Positions 48,371 to 56,786 of a stretch of DNA of 64,000 nt are shown piece after piece. The position numbers and the translations under genes are program-made. The stretch spans positions 1-64,000 of the forward strand of contig NZ_PZJX01000031.1 in assembly GCF_003034915.1 (NCBI RefSeq). Direction: 5' to 3'. The DNA comes from Mesorhizobium helmanticense (GTDB lineage: Bacteria; Pseudomonadota; Alphaproteobacteria; Rhizobiales; Rhizobiaceae). Every line of letters starts with the position of its first letter. Position 1 is the first letter of the stretch. Under the pieces are notes generated by a model. The model was not told the origin of the DNA. It ran no database searches and saw nothing but the letters and a program-made list of their open reading frames with translations.

Positions 48371-49171
48371 ATGCAAGATGGCAATGCCTTGGCGGCTCGG
48401 CTGGATATCGGTCCGGGCGAGGACAGGATTTCGGTCTCTCGCGAGAAGGGTCTCAACCGGGTGCTCCATATCCTGGAGTTCCTGCACACGACCCAGCGCG
48501 CGGTCGGCATCGGCGACCTTGCCAAGGGCGTGAATGCGCCCCGGTCGACGACCTACACGCTGGTGCGCGAACTCGTGGATGCGGGCCTGCTGGAAATGGC
48601 CGGCGACGGCAACCGGGTCTATTTCGGCAAGAAGCTCTATCTCTACGGAATGGACTATGTCAGGGGCAACGACCTGCTCAGGAGAGGCCGCCAGGAGGTC
48701 GACAATCTGTCGCGCGAGACGGGCGAGACCTCGGAATTGTGCATGCTGCAAAGCGGCCGCTACACGATCGTCCACTCCAGTCCGGGCACCAGGCCGTTCC
48801 GCATCAGCTCGGCCACCGGCTTGCAGATCCCGCTTCCCTGGACCGCTTCGGGGCGTCTGCTGCTGGCCGGTTTCGAAAGGGCCGCGATCGAAGACATGGT
48901 GTCCGAAGACGACCTCGTTCTGCCGGACGGCCGCAGATTGCGGCTCGACGATTTCATAGCCGACATCGCCACCGCCAAGGCGACCGGCCATTGCATCACG
49001 TCAGGGCTGGTCGATGCCTACACAAAATGCCTGGCCGCACCGGTCTTCTCGGCGCCTGGCAAGGTGGAGGCGACGATGTGCCTGGTGGTGCCGATAGACA
49101 CGTCCGAAGCAAAGACCGGCGAGCTCATTGCCTTGCTGCGGGGGCGCGCGGCCAGCCTGTCGATCTCGTGA
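48371..49171 (+). CDS. IclR-family transcription regulator
   Basis: 266 residues. The N-terminal winged helix-turn-helix is GLNRVLHILEFLHTTQRAVGIGDLAKGVNAPRSTTYTLVRELVDAGLLEMAGDG (in parts), followed by the IclR effector domain (LSRETGETSELCMLQSGRYTIVH, LPWTASGRLLLAGFE). It probably controls the divergent transporter-RidA-PLP operon, inducing it when the amino acid is present. A first ATG further upstream is not needed; MQDGNALAARL has a weak ribosome-binding site. Confidence 0.9.
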   Translation: MQDGNALAARLDIGPGEDRISVSREKGLNRVLHILEFLHTTQRAVGIGDLAKGVNAPRSTTYTLVRELVDAGLLEMAGDGNRVYFGKKLYLYGMDYVRGNDLLRRGRQEVDNLSRETGETSELCMLQSGRYTIVHSSPGTRPFRISSATGLQIPLPWTASGRLLLAGFERAAIEDMVSEDDLVLPDGRRLRLDDFIADIATAKATGHCITSGLVDAYTKCLAAPVFSAPGKVEATMCLVVPIDTSEAKTGELIALLRGRAASLSIS

Positions 49172-49206
49172 TCCGGCTTCCACCGAGGCGCCGCCGGCGG
49201 CTTTGC

Positions 49207-49410
49207 TCACGCAATGATGTCGGGGATGATCCGGTCTTCCAGCGCCATCAGCCTATCCTTCAGGAAGAGCTTCTTTTTCTTCATGCGCTGGATCTGCAGC
49301 GGGTCGCAACTCATGGCGATCATCGCGTTGATGGCGGCGTCGAAATCGGCGTGTTCCTGCTTCAGCCGAGAATATTCGAGGCGGATATCAGCCTGTTCCT
49401 GTTCGGACAT
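49207..49410 (-). CDS. YdcH-family (DUF465) small protein
   Basis: 67 residues, almost entirely a charged coiled coil (EYSRLKQEHADFDAAINAMIAMSCDPLQIQRMKKKKLFLKDRLMALEDRI, in parts). The MKKKKLFLKDRL block is the DUF465 signature. Function unknown. A second, shorter family member lies divergently at 49651. Confidence 0.88.
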   Translation of the reverse strand: MSEQEQADIRLEYSRLKQEHADFDAAINAMIAMSCDPLQIQRMKKKKLFLKDRLMALEDRIIPDIIA

Positions 49411-49650
49411 TACCTACCGTCTGCACGTCTGCGACGCCCAAAATGGGCTTGATTTGGGCGGGGGCGGCATATTTTGCCACCGGCGCGCAGCCCTTACCAC
49501 ATTTCACATTGTCGTGGAATGCTACCACGCAGCATTCGACATCGATGCCCGATGGTGGCAGAGTGTCATGGTGCCGTCACAGATGCGAGCCTGCGGTGGA
49601 ACGCGCCTTGACGGCTGCAATCGAGGAAACCATGAAAGGGAGAACCAATC

Positions 49651-49830
49651 ATGTCTCTTGCATCCCATCTTGATGAGTTGCAGCGGAAACACGGCGACAT
49701 CGAGCGTGAGCTCGACGATGCGATGAACCATCCATCGGTCGACGACCTCGAAATCGTGAATCTGAAGCGGCGCAAGTTGGCAATCAAGGACGAGATTGAA
49801 AAACTGAAGGCGAAACCGACGACGCACTGA
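49651..49830 (+). CDS. YdcH-family (DUF465) small protein, second copy
   Basis: 59 residues, MSLASHLDELQRKHGDIERE and on to LKRRKLAIKDEIEKLKAKPTTH. The LKRRKLAIKDEIEKL block matches the DUF465 signature, so this is a paralogue of the gene at 49207. It has GGGAGAA about 6 bases upstream of the ATG. It is easily missed because of its size. The 240-bp gap between the two copies carries both promoters. Confidence 0.82.
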   Translation: MSLASHLDELQRKHGDIERELDDAMNHPSVDDLEIVNLKRRKLAIKDEIEKLKAKPTTH

Positions 49831-50051
49831 CGCTCCTCCAGGACTAGCTGCGCCGCTTTCGGCGCGCGACCATCTTTCCGGTGGCAGCCATGCCGCCGGG
49901 AGTGGCGCTTTGTTTTAACCTCTGAACATGGCTCCTGCCACTGGCGACATCGAAGGTGTTTGCCGCCGCCTTCTGTTATGGATTTGCTAGGTCTGCCTGA
50001 CTGTCGCCATTGACAAGCCATCTTTGCTCCTCCACCTCATGCCCGGACCTT

Positions 50052-50153
50052 CGCATCGGCCCGAAAACCGGATCCGGTTTTCGGAAAGCACGTTGCGCAG
50101 ATTAAAAGCGTTGGAGCGTACTTTGTGCGTCCAAGTGGACGCGCGTCGCTCCA
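50052..50153 (-). repeat. RIME-like double-palindrome element, copy C (inverted)
   Basis: On the minus strand it reads like copy B: TGGAGCG/CGCTCCA (50112-50153) around GTGCGTCC/GGACGCGC, then a perfect 24-bp palindrome with 12-bp arms (50061-50084, CCGAAAACCGGA and its complement). It sits in the 342-bp gap 49831-50172, which otherwise shows no feature, and ends 19 bases before ispG. Confidence 0.8.
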
Positions 50154-50172
50154 GAAATAAAAGGCAGCCGGC

Positions 50173-51426
50173 ATGACCGGATATTTTTCCTCCCCCTTTG
50201 CGCGCCGCACATCGGTCGGTGTCGATGTCGGCGGCGTGATGGTCGGCGGGAGCGCCCCTGTCGTCGTGCAGTCGATGACCAACACCGATACCGCCGATGT
50301 CGACCAGACGGTCGCCCAGGTTGCCGCACTGCATCGCGCCGGCTCCGAGATCGTGCGCATTACCGTCGACCGTAACGAGAGCGCCGCCGCCGTGCCCGCC
50401 ATTCGCGACCGGCTTGCCCGGCTCGGCATCAACGTGCCGCTGGTCGGCGATTTCCACTATATCGGCCACAAGCTGCTCGCCGACCATCCGGCCTGCGCGG
50501 AGGCTTTGGCGAAATACCGCATCAACCCCGGCAATGTCGGCTTCAAGGACAAGAAGGACCGACAGTTCACTGACATCGTCGAGATGGCGATCAAATACGA
50601 CAAGCCGGTGCGCATCGGCGTCAACTGGGGTTCGCTCGACCAGGAACTGCTGACCCGGCTGATGGACGACAACCAGGCCCAGGGCTTTCCGCTGACCGCG
50701 CAGGAAGTGACGCGCGAGGCGATCGTGCAGTCGGCCATTCTGTCGGCCGAAATGGCCGAGGAGATCGGCCTTGGCCGCGACAAGATCATCCTGTCGGCCA
50801 AGGTCAGCGGCGTGCAGGACCTGATCGCCGTCTATACCGAGCTTGCCACCCGCTCCAACCACGCACTGCATCTCGGCCTGACCGAGGCCGGCATGGGCTC
50901 GAAAGGCATCGTCGCCTCGTCTGCGGCGATGGGCATCCTGCTGCAGCAAGGCATTGGCGACACCATTCGCATCTCGCTGACGCCGGAACCGAATGGCGAC
51001 CGCACCCGCGAGGTGCAGGTGTCGCAGGAACTGCTGCAGACCATGGGCTTCCGGCAATTCGTGCCGATCGTCGCTGCCTGTCCGGGTTGCGGGCGCACCA
51101 CTTCGACCGTATTCCAGGAACTCGCCCAGAACATCCAGGCCGATCTCAGGAAGAACATGCCGGTGTGGCGGGAAAAATATCCAGGCGTCGAGAACCTCAA
51201 GGTCGCGGTGATGGGTTGCATCGTCAATGGCCCCGGCGAATCCAAGCACGCCGATATCGGCATTTCGCTGCCCGGCACGGGCGAGACGCCGACGGCGCCA
51301 GTATTCGTCGACGGCAAGAAGGCGGCGACGCTGCGCGGGCCGTCGATTGCCGCCGACTTCGAGAAGATGGTCGCCGACTATATCGAGAACCGGTTCGGAC
51401 AACACGGCAAGGCCGCAGCGGAGTAA
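50173..51426 (+). CDS. ispG: 4-hydroxy-3-methylbut-2-enyl diphosphate synthase (GcpE)
   Basis: 417 residues. It makes HMBPP from MEcPP, the next-to-last step of the non-mevalonate isoprenoid route. The [4Fe-4S] ligands are visible in CPGCG (~298-301) and GCIVNGPGESKHADIGIS (Cys ~344); QSMTNTDTADVDQTV and RITVDR in the N-terminal barrel are typical. It precedes a lytic transglycosylase by 4 bases. Together with ispA close by, the window holds two isoprenoid genes, relevant to undecaprenyl carriers for the wall. Confidence 0.97.
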   Translation: MTGYFSSPFARRTSVGVDVGGVMVGGSAPVVVQSMTNTDTADVDQTVAQVAALHRAGSEIVRITVDRNESAAAVPAIRDRLARLGINVPLVGDFHYIGHKLLADHPACAEALAKYRINPGNVGFKDKKDRQFTDIVEMAIKYDKPVRIGVNWGSLDQELLTRLMDDNQAQGFPLTAQEVTREAIVQSAILSAEMAEEIGLGRDKIILSAKVSGVQDLIAVYTELATRSNHALHLGLTEAGMGSKGIVASSAAMGILLQQGIGDTIRISLTPEPNGDRTREVQVSQELLQTMGFRQFVPIVAACPGCGRTTSTVFQELAQNIQADLRKNMPVWREKYPGVENLKVAVMGCIVNGPGESKHADIGISLPGTGETPTAPVFVDGKKAATLRGPSIAADFEKMVADYIENRFGQHGKAAAE

Positions 51427-51430
51427 GTCG

Positions 51431-52282
51431 ATGCGCTTCCGCCGGGCGACGCTGGTCTTGCTTGCCGGGCTGGGCTGGGCAACTGCCGTCCACGCCGATC
51501 CGCCGCGTCCCGCCAAGCAGCGCCTGATCGACCGGGTCTGCAACCTGATCGAGGCCCATGCGAACCAGAACGGCCTGCCCGAGGATTTCTTTGCCCGGCT
51601 GATCTGGAAGGAAAGTCGCTTCGACCCCAATGCGCTCAGTCCGGTCGGCGCCGAAGGTATTGCCCAGTTCATGCCGGGCACCGCCAAGATGCGCGGTCTC
51701 GCCAATTCCTTCGATATCGAGCAGGCCATCCCGGCCTCGGCGAAATATCTCGCCGAACTGAAAACCGGCTTCGGCAATCTGGGTCTCGCCGCCGCCGCCT
51801 ACAATGCCGGCGAAACCCGGGTTTCGCGCTGGCTGAAATCCGGCGGCTTCCTGCCGATGGAAACCGAAAGCTACGTTCTGGACGTCATGGGCGAGCCGGC
51901 CGACAGGTTCACCGACACCGCCTATGCCGGCATCGTCCGGCCGCTCGACAAGAAAGCGAACTTTGCGGTCGCCTGCCGTACGCTGCCGGTGATCATGTCG
52001 AGAACCGTGGCCATGGCCTCGATCAACGTCAAGCCTTGGGGCGTGCAGGTGGCCGGCAATTTCCGCCGCGGCGCGGCGCTCAGCCAATGGAGCAGTGTGA
52101 AGCGCCGGTTTCCGGCCTTGCTCGGCGGCAGCAATCCGGTGGTCAGCCGGGTGCGCACCCCGATCGGCCGGCGCGGCATCTATGCGGTGCGGATCGGCGC
52201 CGACACCAAAGCCAAGGCCGACAATATCTGCCAGAAACTGCAAAGCGTTGGCGGCGCCTGCATTGTGGTGCGAAATCGATAG
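51431..52282 (+). CDS. Lytic transglycosylase (SLT domain) with SPOR-like tail
   Basis: 283 residues. A Sec signal (TLVLLAGLGWATAVHADPP) is followed by an SLT domain with catalytic Glu in WKESRFDPNALSPVGAEGIAQFMPGTA and AAAYNAGETRVSRWL. The C-terminal ~70 residues (IYAVRIGADTKAKADNICQKLQSVGGACIVV, in parts) look like a SPOR peptidoglycan-binding repeat. It cleaves glycan strands in the periplasm. It starts 4 bases after ispG, probably co-transcribed. Confidence 0.9.
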   Translation: MRFRRATLVLLAGLGWATAVHADPPRPAKQRLIDRVCNLIEAHANQNGLPEDFFARLIWKESRFDPNALSPVGAEGIAQFMPGTAKMRGLANSFDIEQAIPASAKYLAELKTGFGNLGLAAAAYNAGETRVSRWLKSGGFLPMETESYVLDVMGEPADRFTDTAYAGIVRPLDKKANFAVACRTLPVIMSRTVAMASINVKPWGVQVAGNFRRGAALSQWSSVKRRFPALLGGSNPVVSRVRTPIGRRGIYAVRIGADTKAKADNICQKLQSVGGACIVVRNR

Positions 52283-52492
52283 GTCTCGGCGGGCGGCCTC
52301 GCGAAGACATTGGCAAAGCATCGCCAGAACCGCGCATCGGACGCACGGTTCTGGCAAGCTCAAACCCCGAAGGCGCCCCCCGCCGATCGGATGACGCGGA
52401 ACCTATGTTTGCCTTCGAGGGAGGTCAATTCGACGGATGGGTATCCGGCTGACTATTATTGGGTGGAATTTTGCCAGCCGTTGCGGGCGGGT

Positions 52493-53410
52493 TCAGTTGT
52501 TGCGCGCCGCCACGAATTTGGCAGCTTCTTTCAGAAGCGCGGCGTCTTCGCCATAGGGATCAAGCAGCGCATGCGCCTGGTCGACCAGCCCGTTGAGCTG
52601 GCCCCGCGCCCAGTCGGCGCCGTGCAGCGCCACCAGCGTCGCCTTGCCGGCGGCGGCATCCTTGCCGGTGGCCTTGCCCATCTGGCTGGCGTCCGCCGTC
52701 AGGTCGAGCAGGTCGTCGGCAAGCTGAAAGGCCAGCCCGATCGCCGAGCCGAACTCGGCCAGTCTTTCGCGGTCGGCCGGTGGCGCGCCGGCAATGATCG
52801 CACCCGCCTCGCAGGCGAAGCGCATCAGCGCACCGGTCTTCATCGCCTGCAGCCGGATGATCCCGGCTTCGTCCGGCCTGATATGCTCGGCTTCGAGATC
52901 GAGCGTCTGGCCGCCAACCATGCCGCCGGCCCCGGCGGCGCGGGCAAGCGCCAGCACCAGAGCTGCCCTGCGCTCAGCCGGCAGCGCTGTCGCCTCATCG
53001 GCGATGATGTCGAAGGCAAGTGTCAGCAAGGCGTCGCCGGCGAGGATGGCGGTCGCCTCGTCGAAGGCCTTGTGCACGGTCGGCTGGCCACGGCGCAAAT
53101 CGTCGTCATCCATGGCCGGCAGATCGTCATGAATCAGCGAATAACAATGCACGCATTCGAGCGCGGCGGCCACGCGCAGCGCCGCTTCGCCGTCGGCGGA
53201 AAACAGCGCGGCACTTTCCAGGACCAGGAATGGGCGCAGGCGCTTGCCGCCGTTCAACACGCCGTGGCGCATCGCCGCCATCAGGTGTTCCGGCCGCGCG
53301 ATCTCGCCGGAATGCGGGCGTTCATCGAGAAGTTGCCTGAGCAGCGCCTCGAGCGGGCCAGCGCGTGCGACAAGTGCTGCCTCGAACGGCATTTGGTCGT
53401 CTTTCGTCAT
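52493..53410 (-). CDS. ispA: Farnesyl diphosphate synthase (polyprenyl synthetase)
   Basis: About 305 residues. First Asp-rich motif LIHDDLPAMDDDDLRRG, second QLADDLLDLTAD, and the GGKRLRP segment that binds IPP. Short-chain products (C15) are typical of this type. It supplies farnesyl diphosphate for ubiquinone and undecaprenyl phosphate. The start could be 53410 or 53392; neither has a strong ribosome-binding site. It converges toward nothing on the left and diverges from mtgA. Confidence 0.92.
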   Translation of the reverse strand: MTKDDQMPFEAALVARAGPLEALLRQLLDERPHSGEIARPEHLMAAMRHGVLNGGKRLRPFLVLESAALFSADGEAALRVAAALECVHCYSLIHDDLPAMDDDDLRRGQPTVHKAFDEATAILAGDALLTLAFDIIADEATALPAERRAALVLALARAAGAGGMVGGQTLDLEAEHIRPDEAGIIRLQAMKTGALMRFACEAGAIIAGAPPADRERLAEFGSAIGLAFQLADDLLDLTADASQMGKATGKDAAAGKATLVALHGADWARGQLNGLVDQAHALLDPYGEDAALLKEAAKFVAARNN

Positions 53411-53540
53411 GGCCGGGACCGGTAGCCGACACTCAGACGTTGCGCAAGAAGCCAAGCGCCATTATGCCGGGGGCAGGGAGTAGCGTGGGTTGGACGGCTT
53501 GGCGGAACCGATCGTCGATCTCGAAACCGAAGGGTTGGAC

Positions 53541-54251
53541 ATGGCGGGTAGACCGAAACGCGGCAACCGCATCGGTCTCAAACGCTGGGCCCGGCGCGGC
53601 ATTGCCGTGGTCCTTGTGCTGGCGCTGATCCCGGCGGTGCTGACCTTCCTTTACCTGCCGTGGTTCGTGCATCCCGTGTCGACGCTGATGCTGAAGGATC
53701 TGGCGACGTTTTCCGGCTATGACCGGCGCTGGGTTTCGATCGACGATGTGGCGCCGGTGCTGGCGCATTCGGTCATCATGTCGGAGGACGGGCAGTTCTG
53801 TTTCCACCGCGGCATCGATCTCGGCGAATTGAGGGGCGTCGTCGACGATGCGCTGTCGGGTGAGATGACGCGGGGCGCCTCGACCATCACCATGCAGACG
53901 GTGAAGAACCTCTATCTCTGGTCACGGCCGCTGGGCTCGGTGCGCAAGGTCGTCGAACTGCCGCTTGCCGTCTATTTCGACGCGGTGATGTCGAAACGGC
54001 GCATCATGGAAATCTACCTCAACATCGCCGAATGGGGACCGGGCATCTATGGCATCGAGGCCGCCGCCCAGCACCATTTCGGAGTTTCGGCAAAACAATT
54101 GTCGCGGCGGCAGGCGGCGCTGCTTGCCGTCACCTTGCCGAACCCGATCGCGCGCAACCCGGCCAAACCCGGGCCGGGGCTGAGACGGCTGGCCTCGCTG
54201 ATCGAGCGGCGTGCGGGCCGGTCCGGCGCCTATGTCGGCTGCCTGCAGTAG
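53541..54251 (+). CDS. mtgA: Monofunctional peptidoglycan glycosyltransferase
   Basis: 236 residues. A cytoplasmic stub, one membrane helix (GIAVVLVLALIPAVLTFLYLPWFV) and a GT51 domain: SEDGQFCFHRGID with catalytic Glu, RGASTITMQTVKNLYLW, and RRIMEIYLNIAEWGPGIYGIEAAAQHHFG (in parts). It polymerises lipid II glycan strands. The start at 53541 has GAAGGG 8 bases upstream; a TTG at 53490 would extend it. It has no transpeptidase domain. Confidence 0.94.
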   Translation: MAGRPKRGNRIGLKRWARRGIAVVLVLALIPAVLTFLYLPWFVHPVSTLMLKDLATFSGYDRRWVSIDDVAPVLAHSVIMSEDGQFCFHRGIDLGELRGVVDDALSGEMTRGASTITMQTVKNLYLWSRPLGSVRKVVELPLAVYFDAVMSKRRIMEIYLNIAEWGPGIYGIEAAAQHHFGVSAKQLSRRQAALLAVTLPNPIARNPAKPGPGLRRLASLIERRAGRSGAYVGCLQ

Positions 54252-54390
54252 CGGCAAAAAAATTCGCTGCAGCGCTGGCCAAAACGGCATCAGGCGTGTA
54301 TAGGCACCCGACTTTCTCAGATTCCGGCCCCTGATGCGGCCCTTTCACGAGGGCGGCCGGGGCATTTTGACCATCTAGTGGAGCATATCC

Positions 54391-54573
54391 ATGGCCGTTC
54401 CGAAACGAAAAACCTCTCCGTCCAAGCGCGGCATGCGCCGCTCGGCCGACGCCCTCAAGGCGCCGACCTATGTCGAGGACAAGAATTCCGGTGAGATGCG
54501 CCGGCCGCACCATATCGACCTGAAGACCGGCATGTATCGCGGCCGCCAGGTGTTGACGCCCAAGGAAAGCTGA
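54391..54573 (+). CDS. rpmF: 50S ribosomal protein L32
   Basis: 60 residues, MAVPKRKTSPSKRGMRRSAD and on; a small basic protein of the large ribosomal subunit. The Cys pair seen in some L32s is absent, as in most alphaproteobacteria. It has its own short leader after mtgA and is followed by a terminator at 54628-54653, so it is likely a single-gene unit, unlike the rpmF-plsX linkage in E. coli. Confidence 0.97.
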   Translation: MAVPKRKTSPSKRGMRRSADALKAPTYVEDKNSGEMRRPHHIDLKTGMYRGRQVLTPKES

Positions 54574-54627
54574 AACCAGCTTGCCTGGGAAAGCTGAGAA
54601 GCTTTCCACGGGTTCGTGACTACCAAT

Positions 54628-54653
54628 GGACCGGCCTCTGGCCGGTCCTTTTG
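54628..54653 (+). terminator. Intrinsic terminator after rpmF
   Basis: GGACCGGC and GCCGGTCC pair across CTCTG and are followed by TTTT. It ends the rpmF message 55 bases after the stop codon. Confidence 0.87.
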
Positions 54654-54837
54654 CATTTGCGCGCAGATATAGCTGACACCGAACGAACCCCAGGCATCCC
54701 AGCAGCCGTATCGATTGACTTTCGGCTGACACGGTTATTTCGCACCGTCTTTGTCCGTGTTCGCGGCTGCATGCGAAAATTCTTGACGGCGCATGCCGGG
54801 CGCCTACTACAGAAGGCAGTCCAACCGGAGCCGCCAG

Positions 54838-55239
54838 ATGTTCGGTGCCATTCCGCTGCTGATCGTGCCCTTCGTTCTCTACAATCTCGGGCTTCTGGGA
54901 ATATTCGGCGGCGGCGACGATCCGTGGGCGACAGAGATGTTCTCGGTCCGCATGATGTCGGGCGGCGTCTTCTCGATGACCCTTGGCGACCTGATGGTGC
55001 TGATCGGGCTCATCTTCTTCTTCGTCGAAATGGTGAAGGCGACGCGCACGACGAACGCGTCGATCATGGACCATCTGTTGTCCACCTTCGTCTTCGTGGC
55101 TTTCCTGGTCGAGTTCCTGCTGGTGAAGGGCGCGGCGCATTCCGTCTTCTTCACGCTGACGGTCATCGCGCTGATCGATGTACTGGCCGGCTTCTCGGTA
55201 TCGATGCGGTCGGCGAGCCGCGACATCAACATGAATTGA
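54838..55239 (+). CDS. Small integral membrane protein, unknown
   Basis: 133 residues with four hydrophobic segments: LLIVPFVLYNLGLLGIF, FSMTLGDLMVLIGLIFFFVEMV, LLSTFVFVAFLVEFLLV and VFFTLTVIALIDVLAGF. The start at 54838 has GGAG 8 bases upstream; an earlier ATG (54793) would add a polar extension. It appears widely conserved in rhizobia, judging by its regular structure, but I know no function. It converges on the GlcG-like gene, 2 bases apart. Confidence 0.78.
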   Translation: MFGAIPLLIVPFVLYNLGLLGIFGGGDDPWATEMFSVRMMSGGVFSMTLGDLMVLIGLIFFFVEMVKATRTTNASIMDHLLSTFVFVAFLVEFLLVKGAAHSVFFTLTVIALIDVLAGFSVSMRSASRDINMN

Positions 55240-55241
55240 GT

Positions 55242-55673
55242 TCAGCCGGGGTCGGCGGTGAAGCCGGCGGCCTCGATGCCGGCGATTGCGGCTGCCTCGT
55301 CATTGTCCGACGTATCGCCGGAAATGCCGACCGCGCCGACGATGGCGCCTGATTTGTCACGGATCAGCACTCCGCCGACGACGGGCAGGACGCGGCCGCC
55401 CGACACGTCGGAGACGCCGGCCATCAGATGCGGGCGTTCCTTGGCGAAGGCTTCCGCGCGGCGTGAGCCCATGCCGATGGCAAGCGCGCCATAGGCCTTG
55501 CCGGCCGACATTTGCGGACGCAGGAACGAGGCGCCGTCCTGGCGCTGGAAGGCGACCAGATGGGCGCCGGCATCAAGGACGGAAACGCCGAGCGGCTTGA
55601 GCTTGAGTTCGGCGCCTTTGGCAAAGGCGGCCTCGATGATGTTGATGGCGGTGTCGAGCGTCAGCGCGGTCAT
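55242..55673 (-). CDS. GlcG/HbpS-family protein
   Basis: 143 residues. The fold signature runs LDTAINIIEAAFAKGAELKLKPLGVSVLDAGAHLVAFQRQDGA, ...SAGKAYGALAIGM and VGGVLIRDKSGAIVGAVGISGDTSDNDEA (seen in parts). HbpS binds heme in Streptomyces; GlcG accompanies glycolate oxidase. Here there is no glc cluster, so the role is open. AGGAG 7 bases upstream fixes the start. It stands alone. Confidence 0.88.
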   Translation of the reverse strand: MTALTLDTAINIIEAAFAKGAELKLKPLGVSVLDAGAHLVAFQRQDGASFLRPQMSAGKAYGALAIGMGSRRAEAFAKERPHLMAGVSDVSGGRVLPVVGGVLIRDKSGAIVGAVGISGDTSDNDEAAAIAGIEAAGFTADPG

Positions 55674-55871
55674 GGCATTCTCCTGTTGAAACGCCTCAAT
55701 CATCGACCGGGAGCAGGAGATGCAAAATCCCGGTTCCGGTTGAAATTGCTTTGCATGTGAAAGCGAAATGGAAGGCGATGGTATTCTGGAGCGGGTCGAT
55801 GGCTCGCGCAAGCCGAATAGGCGCAGCCTTCCACCGCTTCCAGACCTGCGCCGGAGTTCAGACGAGTGAGA

Positions 55872-56105
55872 CTATTTCTTCTTGGCGCGCGCCGGCTTTT
55901 TCACCGGGGCAGGCGGCGCATTGGCCAGGTCTTCCGCTTCCTTGGCGAGGCGCAGCGCCCTCAGCTTGTTGGTCTTTATCTGGCGGGCGTCGCTCTCGGC
56001 GACATATTCCGCCATCGCCTTCTGACGAACGGTGGCGGCCTCTTCCTGCTTCTTGAAACGCAAATCGGCCCGCGCGCGGGCCGTATCCTTAGAATTCTCA
56101 ACCAA
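55872..56105 (-). CDS. Short basic helical protein (DUF6481-like)
   Basis: About 77 residues if started at TTG 56105: ENSKDTARARADLRFKKQEE, then VRQKAMAEYVAESDARQIKTNKLRALRLAKEAEDLA and a Lys/Ala/Pro tail ending PARAKKK (in parts). It resembles DUF6481 proteins, small charged helices of unknown function. The start is uncertain because no ATG is suitably placed; an ATG at 56198 would overlap the HxlR gene end. Confidence 0.6.
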   Translation of the reverse strand: MVENSKDTARARADLRFKKQEEAATVRQKAMAEYVAESDARQIKTNKLRALRLAKEAEDLANAPPAPVKKPARAKKK

Positions 56106-56179
56106 GGGCTTTTCCAATCCCGTTATGATTTTCTGTGCCTTGATAGCAGAGCCAGCCTGCAAATGGCAAAATAAGTTGG

Positions 56180-56704
56180 TCAGGCAGCCGGCTCGCACCC
56201 CGCCTCCGACGCCTTGCGGGCGACAACCGCTTCATATCCGGCCTGCAAGGTCGCGCGGACCGTGGGGCCTGATGCGGGGGAAGGCGTGCCCAGATGCTCG
56301 TGGCGCAACTCGTCCATGAACTTGTCCCACATTGGCTGGCCACCCTTTTCCAGCAGTTCGGCCCGGATCGAGAGTTCCTCGCTGACCGGCAGCCAAACGC
56401 GGCCCCAGGCGCCGAGATGGGCCAGGATCGGCATCAGGGTGATTGCCATTTCGGTCAGGCTATAGATCGCCTTCTGCTTGTGGGACGGATCGTCGGCCTT
56501 GGTCAGCATGCCCAGTTGCATCAGCCGCTTCAGCCGGTCGGCGAGGATGTTGGAGGCGATGCCTTCGATCGAACCGTTGAGCAGTTCGCGAAAATGGCGT
56601 TTGCCGCCGAAAATCATGTCGCGAAGGATGATCAGGCTCCACCGGTCACCAAATACTTCGAGCGACAGGTTGATCGGGCATCCGGACCGGTGATCGGTGT
56701 GCAT
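56180..56704 (-). CDS. HxlR-family transcription regulator
   Basis: 174 residues, of which the first ~100 are the winged helix-turn-helix (CPINLSLEVFGDRWSLIILRDMIFGGKRHFRELL, in parts) with a Cys at position 9 that in some HxlR proteins senses thiol or aldehyde stress. The C-terminal ~70 residues are extra and of unknown role. It diverges from an alpha/beta hydrolase; between them lies a 33-bp palindrome (56754-56786), so control of the hydrolase is likely. Confidence 0.9.
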   Translation of the reverse strand: MHTDHRSGCPINLSLEVFGDRWSLIILRDMIFGGKRHFRELLNGSIEGIASNILADRLKRLMQLGMLTKADDPSHKQKAIYSLTEMAITLMPILAHLGAWGRVWLPVSEELSIRAELLEKGGQPMWDKFMDELRHEHLGTPSPASGPTVRATLQAGYEAVVARKASEAGCEPAA

Positions 56705-56753
56705 GCGATTCTCCAGGAAAAACTGGTTGCATTATCGTAGCAGTCTTATTATG

Positions 56754-56786
56754 GTGCAACTGATTGCAAAATGCAATCAGTTGCAC
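56754..56786. promoter_or_regulatory. 33-bp perfect operator between hxlR and the hydrolase
   Basis: GTGCAACTGATTGCA (56754-56768) and TGCAATCAGTTGCAC (56772-56786) are perfect inverted 15-bp arms with spacer AAA. A related half-site, ACTGGTTGCAT, lies at ~56721. It stops just before the ribosome-binding site GGAGGAG of the hydrolase, where a bound repressor would block transcription. Confidence 0.8.
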
